A DNA stretch of 6,420 nt, taken from contig JAKOOI010000175.1 of assembly GCA_022701475.1 (NCBI GenBank), forward strand, positions 1 through 6,420, read 5' to 3'. Below are positions 6,042-6,420 of this stretch, one piece after another (the stretch's first letter is position 1; each line of letters opens with the position of its first letter). The DNA is from Weeksellaceae bacterium. Its GTDB lineage: Bacteria; Bacteroidota; Bacteroidia; Flavobacteriales; Weeksellaceae. The notes beneath the pieces are model-generated. The model saw nothing but the letters and a program-made list of their open reading frames with translations, did not search any database and was not told the DNA's origin. The translations under genes were made by a program, and so were the position numbers.

Positions 6042-6341
6042 TCCTGATCCCGATCTGTTTCCGGGCCTGCCTGAAGATCGCGTGGATCCGGCTGGAAACA
6101 GGATATCTCACAGATATTCAGTCCACACTTGTGCTTCGTCAGATCAGCTTGATGATCCCCTCCTGCCTCTTGTCTGATGGATGCGGAAACAAAAACTTTG
6201 CGTTGAAAAAATCAAAAAAAGAAATAAGCGGGTTGATCTCGTACAATATTCAGGCTTTTGTCAGGTTCCCGGATTGGGTCCATTACCGGAAAAATCAGCA
6301 ATCAATACACCTGTTGACCCAAAATAGGTTGTCGTTTCCTG
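6042..6341. other. Unassigned 300-base stretch
   Basis: No gene is supported here on either strand. Minus-strand frames are broken within about 35-65 codons and have no good start. One plus-strand frame is free of stops from about 5985 to the window edge, but it has no convincing start and overlaps the htpG promoter and the coding-like minus frame at 6342. An A-rich patch lies at 6205-6225. No terminator hairpin is seen for the minus gene ending at 6342. Confidence 0.5.
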
Positions 6342-6420
6342 TTATTTTCCGACCACTCCGATCATCACCCCGAAATCACCGTCTTCCTGCGTCCAGTTCC
6401 CGGCTGGAAAGTAGGCTCTC
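6342..6420 (-). CDS. C-terminal end of an unidentified protein (partial)
   Basis: A minus-strand frame enters from the right edge and ends at TAA (6344-6342). It supplies 25 residues including AYFPAGNW, an acidic TQEDGD turn and a hydrophobic DFGVMIGVVGK end. The composition (Trp, Tyr, Gly, balanced acids, beta-strand pattern) looks like the end of a real protein, whereas the opposite strand translates to low-complexity Arg/Ser/Pro sequence. I do not recognise the family. It would be the next gene upstream of htpG in the same direction, separated from it by over 300 bases with an htpG promoter, so it is not in the same operon. Confidence 0.5.
   Translation of the reverse strand, partial: RAYFPAGNWTQEDGDFGVMIGVVGK

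Noticed and set aside
1..6420. CRISPR arrays, insertion sequences, tRNA/rRNA genes, phage or defence modules
   Set aside because: No regularly spaced repeats, terminal inverted repeats, transposase or structured RNA genes were seen; the content is housekeeping.

Overview
The window reads as chromosome of a member of the Bacteroidota, most likely a Flavobacteriales/Weeksellaceae organism of the Chryseobacterium type. The evidence is the protein types (a flavobacterial HtpG with a Gly/Met-rich C-terminal segment, a bacterial deoxyhypusine-synthase-like protein, small secreted and barrel proteins), near-perfect Bacteroidota promoter boxes (TAnnTTTG, twice exact), A-rich leaders without Shine-Dalgarno sequences, and moderate base composition. 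This assignment is inferred from family knowledge and no search was run. It looks like ordinary housekeeping chromosome: I see no mobile element, CRISPR array, tRNA or rRNA.

Layout, left to right. Bases 1-123 are the tail of an AMP-forming acyl-CoA ligase (MenE-like) followed 7 nt later by arfB, a GGQ peptidyl-tRNA hydrolase for ribosome rescue. A secreted outer-membrane beta-barrel protein follows (677-1321). Next is a deoxyhypusine-synthase-like enzyme (1349-2323) with its own TAtcTTTG promoter box and a strong hairpin terminator. The 2376-2748 gap holds an unlisted 48-codon gene on the minus strand (2501-2647) and a four-copy 7-bp tandem repeat (2718-2745). Then come an alkyltransferase-like protein whose catalytic Cys is Ala (PAHR motif, 2824-3120) and an exported alpha/beta hydrolase (3220-4020) with a textbook promoter. 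A long bidirectional terminator separates the hydrolase from the convergent htpG (4077-5969, minus). The last 380 bases contain the htpG promoter, an unexplained 300-base stretch, and the 3' end of an unidentified minus-strand gene.

The genes do not form one pathway. Several are stress or maintenance functions: ribosome rescue, alkylation-damage recognition and Hsp90 chaperoning. The most interesting item is the deoxyhypusine-synthase-like enzyme. It keeps the catalytic-type Lys and the Glu/Trp of the active site, but the Asp and His positions that bind polyamine and NAD in the human enzyme are changed to Tyr, Asn and Asp. Because bacteria have no eIF5A, and flavobacteria are known for sym-homospermidine, a role in polyamine synthesis is a sensible but unproven hypothesis. 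The second most interesting items are the small minus-strand gene and the PAHR alkyltransferase-like protein.
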